Part shown: piece after piece, positions 27,599 through 37,010 of the stretch
Layout of the letters: the number at the start of each line of letters is the position of its first letter
How positions within the stretch are numbered: the first letter of the stretch is position 1
Assembly: GCF_001280065.1 (NCBI RefSeq)
Contig: NZ_LGEA01000091.1
Coordinates: 499,632-563,631 of the forward strand
From: Streptomyces sp. NRRL B-1140
GTDB lineage: Bacteria; Actinomycetota; Actinomycetes; Streptomycetales; Streptomycetaceae
Reading direction: 5' to 3'
Length of the DNA: 64,000 nucleotides
Program-made: the position numbers and the translations under genes
The notes under the pieces: model-generated
Database searches by the model: none
What the model was told of the DNA's origin: nothing
What the model saw: only the letters and a program-made list of their open reading frames with translations

Positions 27599-29263
27599 TC
27601 AATCCGCTGCTGTCTCGTCCGGGTCGATCGTGGCCAACCACTCGGACATCCATTCCTCAGCCTGACGTTCGTCAGCAGCGCTTTGGTCTTTGTCCTCCTC
27701 CCAGGCCACGCTGTTGAAGATCTCCTCCGATTTCCACTCATCAAGCAGCTCGTGAGGTCTGTGGTCCCAGTTGCCGAGTTCCCCGTAGTACTCCTCGGCG
27801 CTGTACAGCAGTCGGAGATCCGCTTCGATGAGCCGATAGCGGGGTTTAACCCCGTAGAAATGCTGGTGCGTCGGGCGCCGGAGATTCACCTCGACCGCCC
27901 CGAGGTAGCTCTCGGACTCGGCCAGGAGGGCTTGGTGCAAGTCATCGAGTTGGCCTCTACGCACGCCACGGACGAGGGCGAAGGCCACTTCCACGTCCGC
28001 CAGCAGGGTGCCCAGGCCGTCTATGGAGTGCGTCGACCACACCTTGGGCTCACCAGCCAAGTGGTCCGCTGCGATGTCAAGCGGCTTCGGCAGGCCGGTC
28101 AGCCCCGAGTGGGTGAAGAGCGTGCCCACGGCGACCGTGAGATCGCGCCGGAACTCCGGCACCACCCGCATCAGCTGCCGGAATGTCTCGCGCTGGATCT
28201 GCCCCGGATCGACCTCGAGTTCGTTGAAGTGCAGTGCCACAGTGACGCCATCGTTGCTCGGGTCACGAGTAGCGCCCAGCAGCTGTGATCCCGACCCGCG
28301 CGACGACAACCCTGTCTCGAAGTCATCGACAGAGACCGCCCCTGCGATCTTGCCCTCGCCCTTGATGACGTACTTCATGAACGCCCCTTCTGCGGTTTGC
28401 GGCTTTCCGAAGAACAGCGCGGAGATCCGAATCGCATCGGCGGATTCACCCACGACAAGGCCGATCCCCGCATAGGTGGCCTGCTCTGTCGCTGCGCTGA
28501 CCAGGTCCGTGCCAGCGGTAGTGGTGGTGAGCCATTGCGGGTCATACCGGATCATGACCGTACGTCCGTCCAGTCGAAAGGACAGGTAGGGGTCGTCCTG
28601 CCATGTTCCGGTGAGCGGCCGAGGAAACGGCCGGTTGGACACGTTGCGGCTACGCATCGGCGCGTTGAACGCCACGTACATCCCCTGCCGGATCGCGTCC
28701 GGACGGGCTTCGTCGAGAGGAACGGCGTGCCCTCGCCACGACTCGAAGACGGGACGCACAGTCCCGACGAACATTCCGGGGGCGAATCCTTGTCCGGAGA
28801 AGGGCCGCGTCGGGTCGAGGCCGGCACGTTGAGCCGCCTGTTGGACGACGTCCCCGCCAGGAAGCATCGCAACTCTCGGCACGTTGAGGTAGTCGATGCT
28901 GCTATAGCTCATCCTCCACGCTTGCCCGGCTTTCCTCAGAGCGGCGGTCCAGGTCTCATGCTCCGACTTGAGTCTGGACAGCTCCTCAACGGTGTACGCC
29001 GCCCCGTTGTTCTTGTCGACGATGTCGTGGCAGGTCGAGCACAACAACAGGAGGTTCGATACGGCGTTCCTGGCCTCGATCGGCAGGGTGGGGTCTGCTC
29101 GGGGCCCGTGATCGCTGAGCGCCACGTTGTGTGCCGCCTGAGCCGTTGGGATGCGTCCGGCGGTCCCAGGGTCCAGCTCCCGCCGACACATCTGGCACAT
29201 GCCGTTTGCCAGCCTCCAGAGCTCCCGGCGAACGCGCTCCCTGGCCTCCGGCCCTCTGGCCAT
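27599..29263 (-). CDS. HNH-type nuclease-like protein with long uncharacterised C-terminus
   Basis: This 554-residue protein begins at ATG 29263. Residues 15-85 resemble an HNH/Zn-binding domain: CQMCRREL near residue 22, a His in AAHNVALSDHGPR, and NLLLLCSTCHDIVDKN, with paired Cys for the metal. About 450 residues of unknown fold follow. The C-terminal part ends in acidic sequence with several Trp. The gene is convergent with the PLD gene and stands alone, about 300 bp from the membrane pair. A nuclease role is likely from the HNH pattern. Whether it defends against phage or is a toxin is open. Confidence 0.75.
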   Translation of the reverse strand: MARGPEARERVRRELWRLANGMCQMCRRELDPGTAGRIPTAQAAHNVALSDHGPRADPTLPIEARNAVSNLLLLCSTCHDIVDKNNGAAYTVEELSRLKSEHETWTAALRKAGQAWRMSYSSIDYLNVPRVAMLPGGDVVQQAAQRAGLDPTRPFSGQGFAPGMFVGTVRPVFESWRGHAVPLDEARPDAIRQGMYVAFNAPMRSRNVSNRPFPRPLTGTWQDDPYLSFRLDGRTVMIRYDPQWLTTTTAGTDLVSAATEQATYAGIGLVVGESADAIRISALFFGKPQTAEGAFMKYVIKGEGKIAGAVSVDDFETGLSSRGSGSQLLGATRDPSNDGVTVALHFNELEVDPGQIQRETFRQLMRVVPEFRRDLTVAVGTLFTHSGLTGLPKPLDIAADHLAGEPKVWSTHSIDGLGTLLADVEVAFALVRGVRRGQLDDLHQALLAESESYLGAVEVNLRRPTHQHFYGVKPRYRLIEADLRLLYSAEEYYGELGNWDHRPHELLDEWKSEEIFNSVAWEEDKDQSAADERQAEEWMSEWLATIDPDETAAD

Positions 29264-29561
29264 ACCGCCCCCACCCCACTACCACTTCGATTCGTACACG
29301 TGTGCACGCTGCTCAGAGGCACCGATCCTGCCAGCGATCAAGTCGCCGAGTGGTAACTCCACGCCATCTCTTCGGGCACCCCACGCGACATTGGCTGATA
29401 CCGTGCGGTTCCAGCCGTCACGAGAGAGCCCTCGTGCCGGTTCCGGGTTGAGCAGCTTCCCATCCGGATGTGCGAAGCACGCCGCAGACTGCTGGGTGAG
29501 ACGGTGACGACACCACCGGGATCGTTGACAGGACCAGCCAAGAATTTGCGCAGTCGCCACC

Positions 29562-29963
29562 TCAGCTGAGCCATCCGGCAATGGCGTGAGCGAGCGCGTC
29601 ACCCCCCTGCTGCACCACTGTCCCTGCCACCAAGGCCGGCAACGCTTGCACAGCCCCGCGCAGCGCCCCGATCGCCGGCGTATCCGGGGCTGTCAGCGAG
29701 GTGTCGATGGAGTCCGCCATGGCGCGGAGCACCTGCGCGTTCGGCAGGACCGATCCGTTTTGATCCACATCGGTGCGGAATGCAGCAAGGAGATCCCGCA
29801 CGGTTTCCATGCTGACGGCGGGACTCTCGACGGACGCGGACTGGTGGACGTTCGAGATGTTCTGCCCGACCACGTTCTGGAGCGGGGCGATGTTGTTGCC
29901 GCCGATGCTGATACCCGAGCCGTGCCCCTGTTCCGGTTCGAGGCGGCGACGTCCTGCAGCCAT
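29562..29963 (-). CDS. Small protein sharing an Asn/Gln/Gly motif with the membrane protein upstream
   Basis: This 133-residue protein starts at ATG 29963, inside the stop of the membrane-protein gene (TGATG). Residues 16-41 read GSGISIGGNN, IAPLQNVVGQ and NISNVHQ. This matches the C-terminus of the upstream protein (GDNNAPIQNI, AGSGISNVGQ). A helical C-terminal region follows (SMETVRDLLAAFRTDVDQN and TPAIGALRGAVQALPALVAG). No enzyme motif is visible. The short repeated Asn-Gln-Gly pattern, at the N-terminus here and at the C-terminus of the partner, is what amyloid-type signalling pairs look like in bacteria. That link is inference. Confidence 0.7.
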   Translation of the reverse strand: MAAGRRRLEPEQGHGSGISIGGNNIAPLQNVVGQNISNVHQSASVESPAVSMETVRDLLAAFRTDVDQNGSVLPNAQVLRAMADSIDTSLTAPDTPAIGALRGAVQALPALVAGTVVQQGGDALAHAIAGWLS

Positions 29964-31747
29964 CAACTTCCTCCTCCTTGAGGCTTGTTGTCCTGGCCAA
30001 CATTGCTGATGCCGCTGCCGGCGATGTTCTGGATGGGCGCGTTGTTGTCGCCGTAGACCTGGATGTTGGTGATGACCGCGGCCACCTGGCGCTCGTACGC
30101 AACGGTGTCGACGCCCAGCTCTTCGAGGTACGCGGAGACAGCGCGGAAGACGCAGGTCTGCATGAGGACGACGTGCCGCTTCGCGTCGTCGGCCTGGTGC
30201 ATGTCGGTGACTTCTTCGGTGGAGTACCGGTCCCGGAGGCTGACCGGATCCTTTTCCTCGGCCCGGCCACCGTCCGACTGCACTCCGAGGGCGAGCCGGG
30301 TCAGCAGCCGCCACAATGTGAGCGGCCCGTGGACGGCGTCCAGTAGGCCCTGCAACACCACCCAGCCGTACAGTCGTGTTCCGCGCTTGGCCGCGGGAGA
30401 GTCGGTCGCCCTCAGCTCGTTGTAGAGGGGCGTCATCACGTGGGGGCGCAGGGTAAGTCGCAATTCGCCTGCCTCCAGTGCGGCATGCGCGTACAGGGTG
30501 ACCACGACCTGGCCGTCCCAACTGACGCACTGCGCCCGCAAATACAGTCGGTCCGGCATGCTGGACGGTGACCGGCGGCCCCGGCCGCGCAGGTCTGGCA
30601 GCTCCAATTTCGCGACACGGGTCCGTCGCAGCCACAGCTCGGACGGCAGCCCGAGAATCTCCGTGACGGAGAAGCCGGGCAAGGGGTCGGTGATCTCCCG
30701 CGCACCACGGCCCAGTTCTTTGAGTGCGTCGCCCATCCGCCGCAGCAGTTCCCGCTCGCCGAAGGGCTTGATCGATACCTCTGGGTCCTTGGGCTTGAGC
30801 GGGATACCGATGTCAGCCACGCCCCATACATAGCGTCCGGCTCCGACGAAAGTTTCCGGATGGTCATACGGCAGTTCGAGTCGTGTCTGCTCGTTGCTGA
30901 TGATTGCCATCCGCCGCCTGGCCTTCGCCGATGCCCAGGGCAGGCGGTCAGACGCGATGCCGTGCCGGACGATCCCGGACAACCCCGCCCGCGCCATGAG
31001 GCGATCTCCCGCACAGACGAGCACGGCTCCGGCCAGCAGGACGAAGGGCAGCAGTAGCAGCCCGGTTCGCAGCGCGACCGCTTCGCCGCGTATCGGCTCG
31101 TAGGGCACTACCGCGAGTATCCAGGGCACACACAGAACGAGGTAAGCCAGACGGGGCGAGGGTGCCAGCCTCGACTCCTTGCCCTTGCGGGCTGCCCGTA
31201 ACCCGGCCCACCACATGAGGCAAGCCAGCAAAACGGCACTGCCCCAGACGACGGCGGCACGGGGAACCTCGTACGTGACGGCGATGGCGAGGAGCAGGAT
31301 GAGTGTTCGCCGCAGCCATCGGCGTCTCCGCGCGCGCAGACTGTGCGCGACGACGGGCACAAGGTCGAATCCGTACGACGGGACAGGTAACGGCGGTCCC
31401 TGCAGGACGTGGTCTCGTACCCACTGGGCCATGGGCTCACCCAGGGGAGGGCAGTCGTCGCTGCCCTCCAGATAGATGCGTCTGCGAGTGCTGCGCCGCG
31501 GCTTGTTCGGTTTTTGATCCTTGCCCCGGATCTTGCTCCACCACGCCTTGACGGCCTTCACCCGGTCGGGACGGGTGTAGACGGCTTGGCACAGCAGCCT
31601 TGTCACCTCCGACGAGGTCGGGTCCACCTCGCCGTGGCCGCCGCGGGCAGAGGCGGCGGGGCTGACTTGAACCGGCACTGCGGGCCCGTCGACCATTCCT
31701 GCCGTGGCGCGCCCCTCTCGTACACGCAGTCCCCGACCGAACCCCAT
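29963..31747 (-). CDS. Multispanning membrane protein with Asn/Gln-rich C-terminal motif
   Basis: The protein is 594 residues from ATG 31747. The N-terminal 140 residues are basic and soluble (WWSKIRGKDQKPNKPRRST). Four membrane helices lie at about 147-160, 164-184, 200-215 and 227-247. The rest is a large cytoplasmic domain with no recognised family (SVTEILGLPSELWLRRTRV, DRLYLRAQCVSWDGQVVVTL). The last 36 residues carry VYGDNNAPIQNIAGSGISNV, the motif shared with the next gene's N-terminus. It could be a membrane effector held inactive until the small partner assembles. Function is not known. Confidence 0.72.
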   Translation of the reverse strand: MGFGRGLRVREGRATAGMVDGPAVPVQVSPAASARGGHGEVDPTSSEVTRLLCQAVYTRPDRVKAVKAWWSKIRGKDQKPNKPRRSTRRRIYLEGSDDCPPLGEPMAQWVRDHVLQGPPLPVPSYGFDLVPVVAHSLRARRRRWLRRTLILLLAIAVTYEVPRAAVVWGSAVLLACLMWWAGLRAARKGKESRLAPSPRLAYLVLCVPWILAVVPYEPIRGEAVALRTGLLLLPFVLLAGAVLVCAGDRLMARAGLSGIVRHGIASDRLPWASAKARRRMAIISNEQTRLELPYDHPETFVGAGRYVWGVADIGIPLKPKDPEVSIKPFGERELLRRMGDALKELGRGAREITDPLPGFSVTEILGLPSELWLRRTRVAKLELPDLRGRGRRSPSSMPDRLYLRAQCVSWDGQVVVTLYAHAALEAGELRLTLRPHVMTPLYNELRATDSPAAKRGTRLYGWVVLQGLLDAVHGPLTLWRLLTRLALGVQSDGGRAEEKDPVSLRDRYSTEEVTDMHQADDAKRHVVLMQTCVFRAVSAYLEELGVDTVAYERQVAAVITNIQVYGDNNAPIQNIAGSGISNVGQDNKPQGGGS

Positions 31748-32356
31748 TGACGCCCCCGTTCGCTGACACGGCGGGCATCATCATGGTGAAGTCCTGGAGC
31801 CACCAGACCGCAAACGCGACAATGCGCGCAATCGATCCGGATCGGTGAAGGTTTGGCCGAATACCGCTCGCAGGCGAGAGCGCGTTGCGCTCGGCATCAG
31901 CGTGTGGTCGTGCTCCGCCACTCGAAGAGCGGGGCAGTGATCAACTGCCGTCGGCACATGGTTCGAACGCCACGATCACGAGGGGTCGAGGCTGTACTCC
32001 GTGCAGCGCTCGCGGCCGGTGACCCCTCCGTCGGGTCGTTCCTTGCTCCGCGAACACCTGACCTCACGGATGTGCCCGCAGTGCCACCATGGTGGTGCCT
32101 TGGCCAGTTGGCGCTGCACCCAGTCCGCCATGGCCACTGCGTCGTCCTGCCGACGGTGATCCGCACGCGTCAGCTGGTACTCCTCAAGCGGCACGCCTTG
32201 GGCTACGCGTCTGTACTCCACTCCGGCGACGCTACGGCGTTCTGCCGAGTTCGATCGGTTGGTCTGCACTCGAACGAGTGCAGACCGGCCTGGGAGTCGA
32301 ACCCTCTCACGCAGGGTGGTCTTGCCTCGATCTCATCCGAGGGGAAGGGGCTGAGC
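31748..32356. other. Right end of island, no intact gene
   Basis: This 609-bp stretch separates the membrane-protein gene from the aminotransferase stop. On the reverse strand around 32016-32269 a short frame gives AVAMADWVQRQLAKAPPWW. That resembles the WVxxQLxxAP start of small Streptomyces proteins found near integrase and plasmid genes, but it loses the pattern after a few residues, so it may be a decayed remnant. A 26-bp palindrome lies at 32261-32286. Nothing else looks coding. Confidence 0.45.
32261..32286. repeat. 26-bp near-perfect palindrome at right end of island
   Basis: GGTCTGCACTCG is followed by AA and then its exact reverse complement, giving 12-bp arms with a 2-bp centre. 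It is 128 bp inside the right 136-bp repeat. The length and symmetry fit a strong hairpin or a dimer-binding site such as a recombination-accessory or terminator element. No T-run follows. Confidence 0.6.
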
Positions 32357-33547
32357 TCAGGACGACGCCAGGCGTTGCAGGCGGTCAGCGGCCTCCCGGA
32401 GAACGTCGTCCTTCTTGCAGAACGCGAACCGTACGAACGGCGCGCCCTCCTCGCGGTGGTCGTAGAAGACCGCGTTGGGGATCGCGACCACGCCCGCGCG
32501 TTCCGGCAGGCCGCGGCAGAAGGCGAAACCGTCGCTCTCGCCGAGGGGGCGGATGTCGGTGGTGACGAAGTAGGTGCCCGAGGGCCGGAAGACGCGGAAG
32601 CCGGCTTCCGCCAGGCCGCCCGCCAGCAGGTTCCGCTTGGCCAGCATGTCCGCGCGGAAGTCCGTGAAGTAGGACTCGGGCAGCGAGAGCGCCTCGGCGA
32701 TCGCGTACTGGAACGGGCCGGCCGAGACGTACGTCAGGTACTGCTTGGCCGACCGGACCGCCGTGACCAGCTCCGGGGACCCCGTCACCCAGCCGACCTT
32801 CCAGCCGGTGAACGAGAACGTCTTGCCGCTGCTCGAAATGGTGACCGTGCGCTCCCGCATCCCCGGGAACGTCGCCAGCGGCACGTGCTCGGCGTCGTCG
32901 AAGACCAGGTGCTCGTACACCTCGTCCGTCACCACCAGCAGGTCCCGCTCCACCGCCAGCTCGGCGATCGCGGCCAGCTCCTCACGGGTGAGGACCGTGC
33001 CGGTCGGGTTGTGCGGCGTGTTGATCAGCAACAGCCGGGTGCGGTCGGTGACGGCGTCGCGCAGCTCGTCGAGGTCGAGACGGAACCGGCCCTCGTCCAC
33101 CTGAGCGCGCAGCGTGACCGGCACCCGGCGGCCACCCGCCATGGCGATGCACGCGGCGTAGGAGTCGTAGTACGGCTCGAGGGCGATCACCTCGTCGCCG
33201 GGCTCCACCAGGGCCAGCAGGGCGGCGGCGATGGCCTCCGTGGCGCCCGCGGTGACCAGGACCTCCGTGTCGGGGTCCCAGGCCAGGCCGTAGCGGCGCT
33301 GCTGGTGGGCGGTGATCGCGGCGCGCAGCTCGGGGACGCCGGGCCCCGGCGGGTACTGATTGCCGCGGCCGTCCCGCAGCGCCCGCACGGCGGCCTCCCG
33401 GATCTCCTCGGGGCCGTCGGTGTCGGGGAAGCCCTGCCCGAGGTTGATGGCGCCGGTGCTCAGGGCGAGGGCGGACATCTCGGCGAAGATCGTCGTCCCG
33501 AACTCGGCGAGCCGACGGTTCAGCAGGGGTCGCGCGCTGGAGGTCAT
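32357..33547 (-). CDS. Class I/II PLP-dependent aminotransferase, 3' end replaced by island
   Basis: The protein has 396 residues from ATG 33547, with CAGGA eight bases upstream; ATG 33556 adds three residues. Family marks are NLGQGFPDTDGP near the N-terminus, NTPHNPTGTVLT, DEVYEHLVFD and the PLP lysine in SSSGKTFSFTGWKVGWV, and FVRFAFCK near the C-terminus. The sequence resembles methionine/kynurenine-type aminotransferases (YbdL-like), which fits the nearby kynurenine genes, but the substrate is not certain. The last 40 or so codons lie at the island border, and a rival 3' end is left at 5147-5327. The open frame has been preserved. Confidence 0.93.
   Translation of the reverse strand: MTSSARPLLNRRLAEFGTTIFAEMSALALSTGAINLGQGFPDTDGPEEIREAAVRALRDGRGNQYPPGPGVPELRAAITAHQQRRYGLAWDPDTEVLVTAGATEAIAAALLALVEPGDEVIALEPYYDSYAACIAMAGGRRVPVTLRAQVDEGRFRLDLDELRDAVTDRTRLLLINTPHNPTGTVLTREELAAIAELAVERDLLVVTDEVYEHLVFDDAEHVPLATFPGMRERTVTISSSGKTFSFTGWKVGWVTGSPELVTAVRSAKQYLTYVSAGPFQYAIAEALSLPESYFTDFRADMLAKRNLLAGGLAEAGFRVFRPSGTYFVTTDIRPLGESDGFAFCRGLPERAGVVAIPNAVFYDHREEGAPFVRFAFCKKDDVLREAADRLQRLASS
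32414..32549. repeat. Right 136-bp direct repeat (putative attR region)
   Basis: This is the second copy of the repeat at 5192-5327, in the same orientation and with two mismatches. It is inside the intact aminotransferase gene, covering codons close to the C-terminus. Crossover between host and element within this stretch would restore the gene and leave the displaced tail at the left border. Confidence 0.85.
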
Positions 33548-33684
33548 GCCGGTCATCCTGCGCCGAAGCTCTGGAGTTCCTCAACTCTGTGTTGGGCCGG
33601 GAGCGGGAAGGGCATCACCGCCTCACGCAAGAGCGAGGCGCCCACGGGGGGCCGCTTCGGGGGACATGGAAGGAGGATGACGCC

Positions 33685-33966
33685 ATGATCGTCGGCATCA
33701 TCCTGGCGGTGGTCGGAGTCGTCCTGGTCGGGGCGCTGGTCTCCAAGGGGCGCAGGGGCGGTTCCCGGCGGACGACGGGACGCGGTGCGTGGGCGTCCAC
33801 CGGTTCGAGCAGCAGCCACAGCGCCGGCGGCAGCTGGTGGGCAGGAGACTCCGGCTCGTCCGGCGGCGGACACCACGGGGGACACTCCTGCGGCGGCGGC
33901 TCGTCCTGCGGAGGCGGGTCGTCCTGTGGGGGTGGCGGCGGTGGCTGCGGCGGCGGAGGCAGCTGA
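33685..33966 (+). CDS. Small membrane protein with Cys/His/Gly/Ser-rich tail
   Basis: This 93-residue protein starts at ATG 33685 behind AAGGAGGAT. The N-terminus is one membrane helix (MIVGIILAVVGVVLVGALV) and a short basic segment follows. The second half is Gly/Ser-rich with HHGGHSCGGGSSCGGGSSC and a final Gly-Cys run, four Cys in all. It could bind metal or simply be disordered. No homologous family is recognised. It runs divergently from the aminotransferase gene with about 130 bp between the starts. Confidence 0.7.
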   Translation: MIVGIILAVVGVVLVGALVSKGRRGGSRRTTGRGAWASTGSSSSHSAGGSWWAGDSGSSGGGHHGGHSCGGGSSCGGGSSCGGGGGGCGGGGS

Positions 33967-34581
33967 CTGACGTCGGCTGTTCTCACGACGGGGGAGCAGC
34001 AACCACCGAACGCGGGGTCCGCACCTGGGGCGGGCCCCGCGTCGCCGTGCCGAGCGGGCAGTGGGCAGCGGGCCACGCGGTCAGGGGGGGCAGGGCAGAG
34101 GGAGGCGGTTCCCGGACGGACGATCCGTCGAATGCCTGTCGGGCGGCTTCGCTCGGCTGTCCGCGCCCTCCTCCGTCTGTCGTGCAACTCTTGCCCGACA
34201 CCGTGCGACCTGGGCAACTACGCCCCCCGAGCGGCCCCTTCGGGATCTCGCAGGAATCCCGGGCGCCCCCTGTGTCCCGGCTGCGGGCGTGCGTCACGGC
34301 GCACCGGCGTACGCCTCCCCGGCACCGGCGCACGCCGTGGTTGAACAGTTGAGCTGTGGAGCCCTCTGAGGGATGGAAACCCTACGAACTTGGGTAAAAA
34401 CGCTGTGGCGGGGTCACTGTTCATGATTCCCTCTAAGTCACCGACGCAGCCCCTCGGACGATCTGCGGACACCTTGCTGAAACCGGCCGACCGGCTGCCC
34501 CGGGCCGACATCCCCCGGTGCCGTGCCGCCGGGGCGCAGCGGACCCCACTCCCTCTCCTTGTGTGCTTGCGGAGCCGATCC
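33967..34581. other. Intergenic region without clear gene
   Basis: Between the Cys-rich protein and the DUF2617 start I find no frame with convincing coding bias on either strand. AT-richer bases around 34330-34440 could contain a promoter for the next gene. A longer frame starting at 34390 lacks coding character and a ribosome site, so it was not used. Confidence 0.5.
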
Positions 34582-35109
34582 ATGCTCACGACCCTGAACA
34601 CCTCCTACACCGACACGCGCGCGGCCGATCTCGCGTGGGCCCTGGGGCGCGAGCCGCTTCCCGCACTGGCCGCACTCGACCTCGAACTGGCGGGCACCAA
34701 ACTGCAGTTGCGGCTCCTCGGCGCGTCCCATCAGGTTCTGCTGGAGGAGGAGCGGGGCATCTGCTCGGAGACGGTGGCGTGCATCGCGGGCAGCAGCACC
34801 CCGCTTCCGCTCGGAGTCGCCAAGCGGGTGGACGACTGGGAGTACGAGTTCGCGGCCCGCGTCGAGGTCCTCTCACCCGGCTCCTTCGCGGGCCGCGCAC
34901 AGGAGTTGCTGGCTCTCGTCTCCGACCACCCGCACGGCCTCGTCGGCGTCTTCCCCGGCAGCCCCTACGCCTTCACGGCCCTGCTCGCCCAGCATCACGA
35001 GGGCCAGGTCCACTGGCGGACCTGGCACGCCTACCCGCAGGACGGGCAGTTGGTGGCGACCCGCACGAGAGTGGGCGTGCGCGTACCCGCGGCGGCGCTC
35101 GTCAACTGA
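34582..35109 (+). CDS. DUF2617 family protein
   Basis: The 175-residue protein starts at ATG 34582 with GGAG eight bases upstream. It reads MLTTLNTSYTDTRAADLAWA, then LRLLGASHQVLLEEE and ICSETVACIAGSST, with a C-terminal segment including WRTWHAYPQDGQLVATRT. The order and composition match what I know as DUF2617 in Streptomyces, whose gene commonly precedes a spermidine synthase-like gene, as here. Function is unknown. Confidence 0.85.
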   Translation: MLTTLNTSYTDTRAADLAWALGREPLPALAALDLELAGTKLQLRLLGASHQVLLEEERGICSETVACIAGSSTPLPLGVAKRVDDWEYEFAARVEVLSPGSFAGRAQELLALVSDHPHGLVGVFPGSPYAFTALLAQHHEGQVHWRTWHAYPQDGQLVATRTRVGVRVPAAALVN

Positions 35110-35214
35110 CCCGGACACCAGGACGCGTTCGGCGCCCCGGCGTCCGGCCGCGGTAAACCAGCACCACACGTGTGGGTGACGAACCGCGGTCGAGGCGTGA
35201 CGTAACGTCGCAGG

Positions 35215-36870
35215 GTGATCGAGCCGCACGCGCCCGCCCCGCCCGGTTGCCCGCAGCCCCGGAGCGCCCCGGACGGCCCCGGCGGCCCGGTGCGACTGCC
35301 CGTACGGCCCGGCACCGGACGGTTCCTGGTCCTCGCGGGCGTGTTCGTCTGCGCGGCCTGCGGACTCGTGTACGAACTAGAACTGGTCGCGCTCGCCTCC
35401 TACTTGATGGGCGACTCGGTCACCCAGGCGTCCGTCGTGCTCTCCGTCATGGTCTTCGCCATGGGCATCGGCTCCCTCGCCGCGAAGCGGCTGCGCCCGC
35501 TCGCCGCGGCCGGCTTCGGTGCCGTCGAGGCCGCCCTCGCGCTCGTCGGCGGGTGCAGCGCGATGGCCCTGTACGCGGTGTTCGCCTGGACCGGTGACTG
35601 GGGCGGAATGTGGGCCAACGGGCCGCGCTGCCTGCTGGTCGCCTTCTCCCTGGCCACCGGACTGCTCATCGGCGCCGAAGTCCCGCTGCTGATGGAGCTG
35701 ATCCAGCGGATCCGCCGCCAGGACGCGGGCGGCGCGGTCGCCGACCTGTCCGCCGCCGACTACGTCGGCGCCCTCGTCGGCGGCCTCGCCTTTCCCTTCC
35801 TCCTGCTGCCGTTCCTCGGGCAGCTGACCGGCGCGCTGCTCACCGGCGCGGTCAACGCGGTCGTCGGCGGTGCGCTGGTGCTCGGCCTGTTCCGCCGGGA
35901 CCTGACCCGGCGGGCCCGCTGGCTGCTGCTGGTCGGCAACGCCCTCGTCCTCGCGGTCCTCGCCTCGGCCGCCGTCCTCGTCGACGACTTCGAACACGCC
36001 GCGCGGCAGGCGATGTACGGGGACGACGTCCGCGTGGCGCTGCGGACCGAGGTGCAGGAGGTCGTCCTCACGGGTGGCACGAGCGGACGGTCCCTCGACC
36101 TGTTCCTCGACGGCCGGCTCCGGGTCAGCGGACACGACGAGCTGCGCTACCACGAGGCCCTGGTCCACCCCGCGATGAGCGGGCCGCACGCGCGCGTGCT
36201 CATCCTCGGCGGCGGGGACGGCCTGGCCGCCCGCGAGGTGCTGCACCATTCCCGAGTGGACCGGGTCGACGTCGTCGAACTCGACGCCGAGGTGATCCGC
36301 CTGGCCCGCACCGACCCGGCCCTGTCCGCGCTCAACCGGCACGCGTTCGGTGACGCGCGCGTGCACGTGACGACCGAGGACGCCTTCGCCTGGCTGCGCG
36401 GAGCGGCTCCGGCGACGTACGACGTGGTCGTCTCGGACCTTCCGGACCCCGGGATCACGGCGAGCACGAAGCTGTACTCGCAGGAGTTCTACGGCCTCGC
36501 ACGGCGCGTGCTGGCCCCCGGCGGACGGCTCGTGGTGCACGCGGGGCCGGTCGCGTCCGGCCCCCGGGCGTACTGGACGGTCGAGGCGACCCTGCGCGCG
36601 GCCGGTTTCCGCACCGCGCCCTACGGCGCGGGCGGCGGCCACGCCCACTTCGCCGCCGGGCCCGGCCGCACCCCCGCGGACCGCTCCTGGGCGTCCCGGG
36701 ACTGGGGTTTCGTCCTGGCCGCCCGCACGGACCCGCGGCCGCGGCTCGACCCGGGAGGCCCGCGGCCCCGGGTCCTCACGGAGGCGTCCCTGGCCGCGGG
36801 GGAACGGGCGGCGCGCAGGACGCGGATCCCGGGGTTGCCGGCGTCGACGCTGGTGCACCCGCGCTACTGA
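35215..36870 (+). CDS. Membrane-anchored spermidine synthase-like protein
   Basis: This 551-residue protein begins with GTG 35215. Residues about 35-260 contain several membrane helices ([52 protein letters not shown] after a further helix). The C-terminal 270 residues are a polyamine aminopropyltransferase fold with [17 protein letters not shown], the acidic segment VVELDAEVI, and [20 protein letters not shown]. The GGGDG and DLPDP motifs bind decarboxylated SAM and the amine in the family. The combined helix-enzyme form is typical of actinobacteria. The actual substrate is not proven. Confidence 0.88.
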   Translation: MIEPHAPAPPGCPQPRSAPDGPGGPVRLPVRPGTGRFLVLAGVFVCAACGLVYELELVALASYLMGDSVTQASVVLSVMVFAMGIGSLAAKRLRPLAAAGFGAVEAALALVGGCSAMALYAVFAWTGDWGGMWANGPRCLLVAFSLATGLLIGAEVPLLMELIQRIRRQDAGGAVADLSAADYVGALVGGLAFPFLLLPFLGQLTGALLTGAVNAVVGGALVLGLFRRDLTRRARWLLLVGNALVLAVLASAAVLVDDFEHAARQAMYGDDVRVALRTEVQEVVLTGGTSGRSLDLFLDGRLRVSGHDELRYHEALVHPAMSGPHARVLILGGGDGLAAREVLHHSRVDRVDVVELDAEVIRLARTDPALSALNRHAFGDARVHVTTEDAFAWLRGAAPATYDVVVSDLPDPGITASTKLYSQEFYGLARRVLAPGGRLVVHAGPVASGPRAYWTVEATLRAAGFRTAPYGAGGGHAHFAAGPGRTPADRSWASRDWGFVLAARTDPRPRLDPGGPRPRVLTEASLAAGERAARRTRIPGLPASTLVHPRY

Positions 36871-37010
36871 GGGGCAGGGCCGCCGAGGGGGTGCCGTCCT
36901 CGCGGGACCCGTCCGGCGGAGCGGGAGGGTACGCCTGGTGGGGGTGGTTCGGGGGGCGAATCCCTCAGCCGGGGGTGCGTTCCGCGCTGTGCTGGGTAGA
37001 GTCCGTCGAC

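Noticed and set aside
29264..29561. Gene in the gap between the HNH and small-motif genes
   Set aside because: No frame shows coding bias or a ribosome binding site; it probably holds the HNH promoter.
29964..30635. Long N-terminal extension of the small shared-motif protein
   Set aside because: It is the shadow of the membrane-protein gene; the ATG at 29963 with the TGATG overlap is better.
32284..32330. tRNA-like T-arm sequence GGGTTCGACTCCC on the - strand
   Set aside because: The stem does not pair over 5 bp and no cloverleaf fits around it; possibly a remnant, but not a tRNA gene.
31853..33688. A long open frame on the + strand over the aminotransferase
   Set aside because: It lies opposite the real aminotransferase, has shadow-type composition and no start signal.
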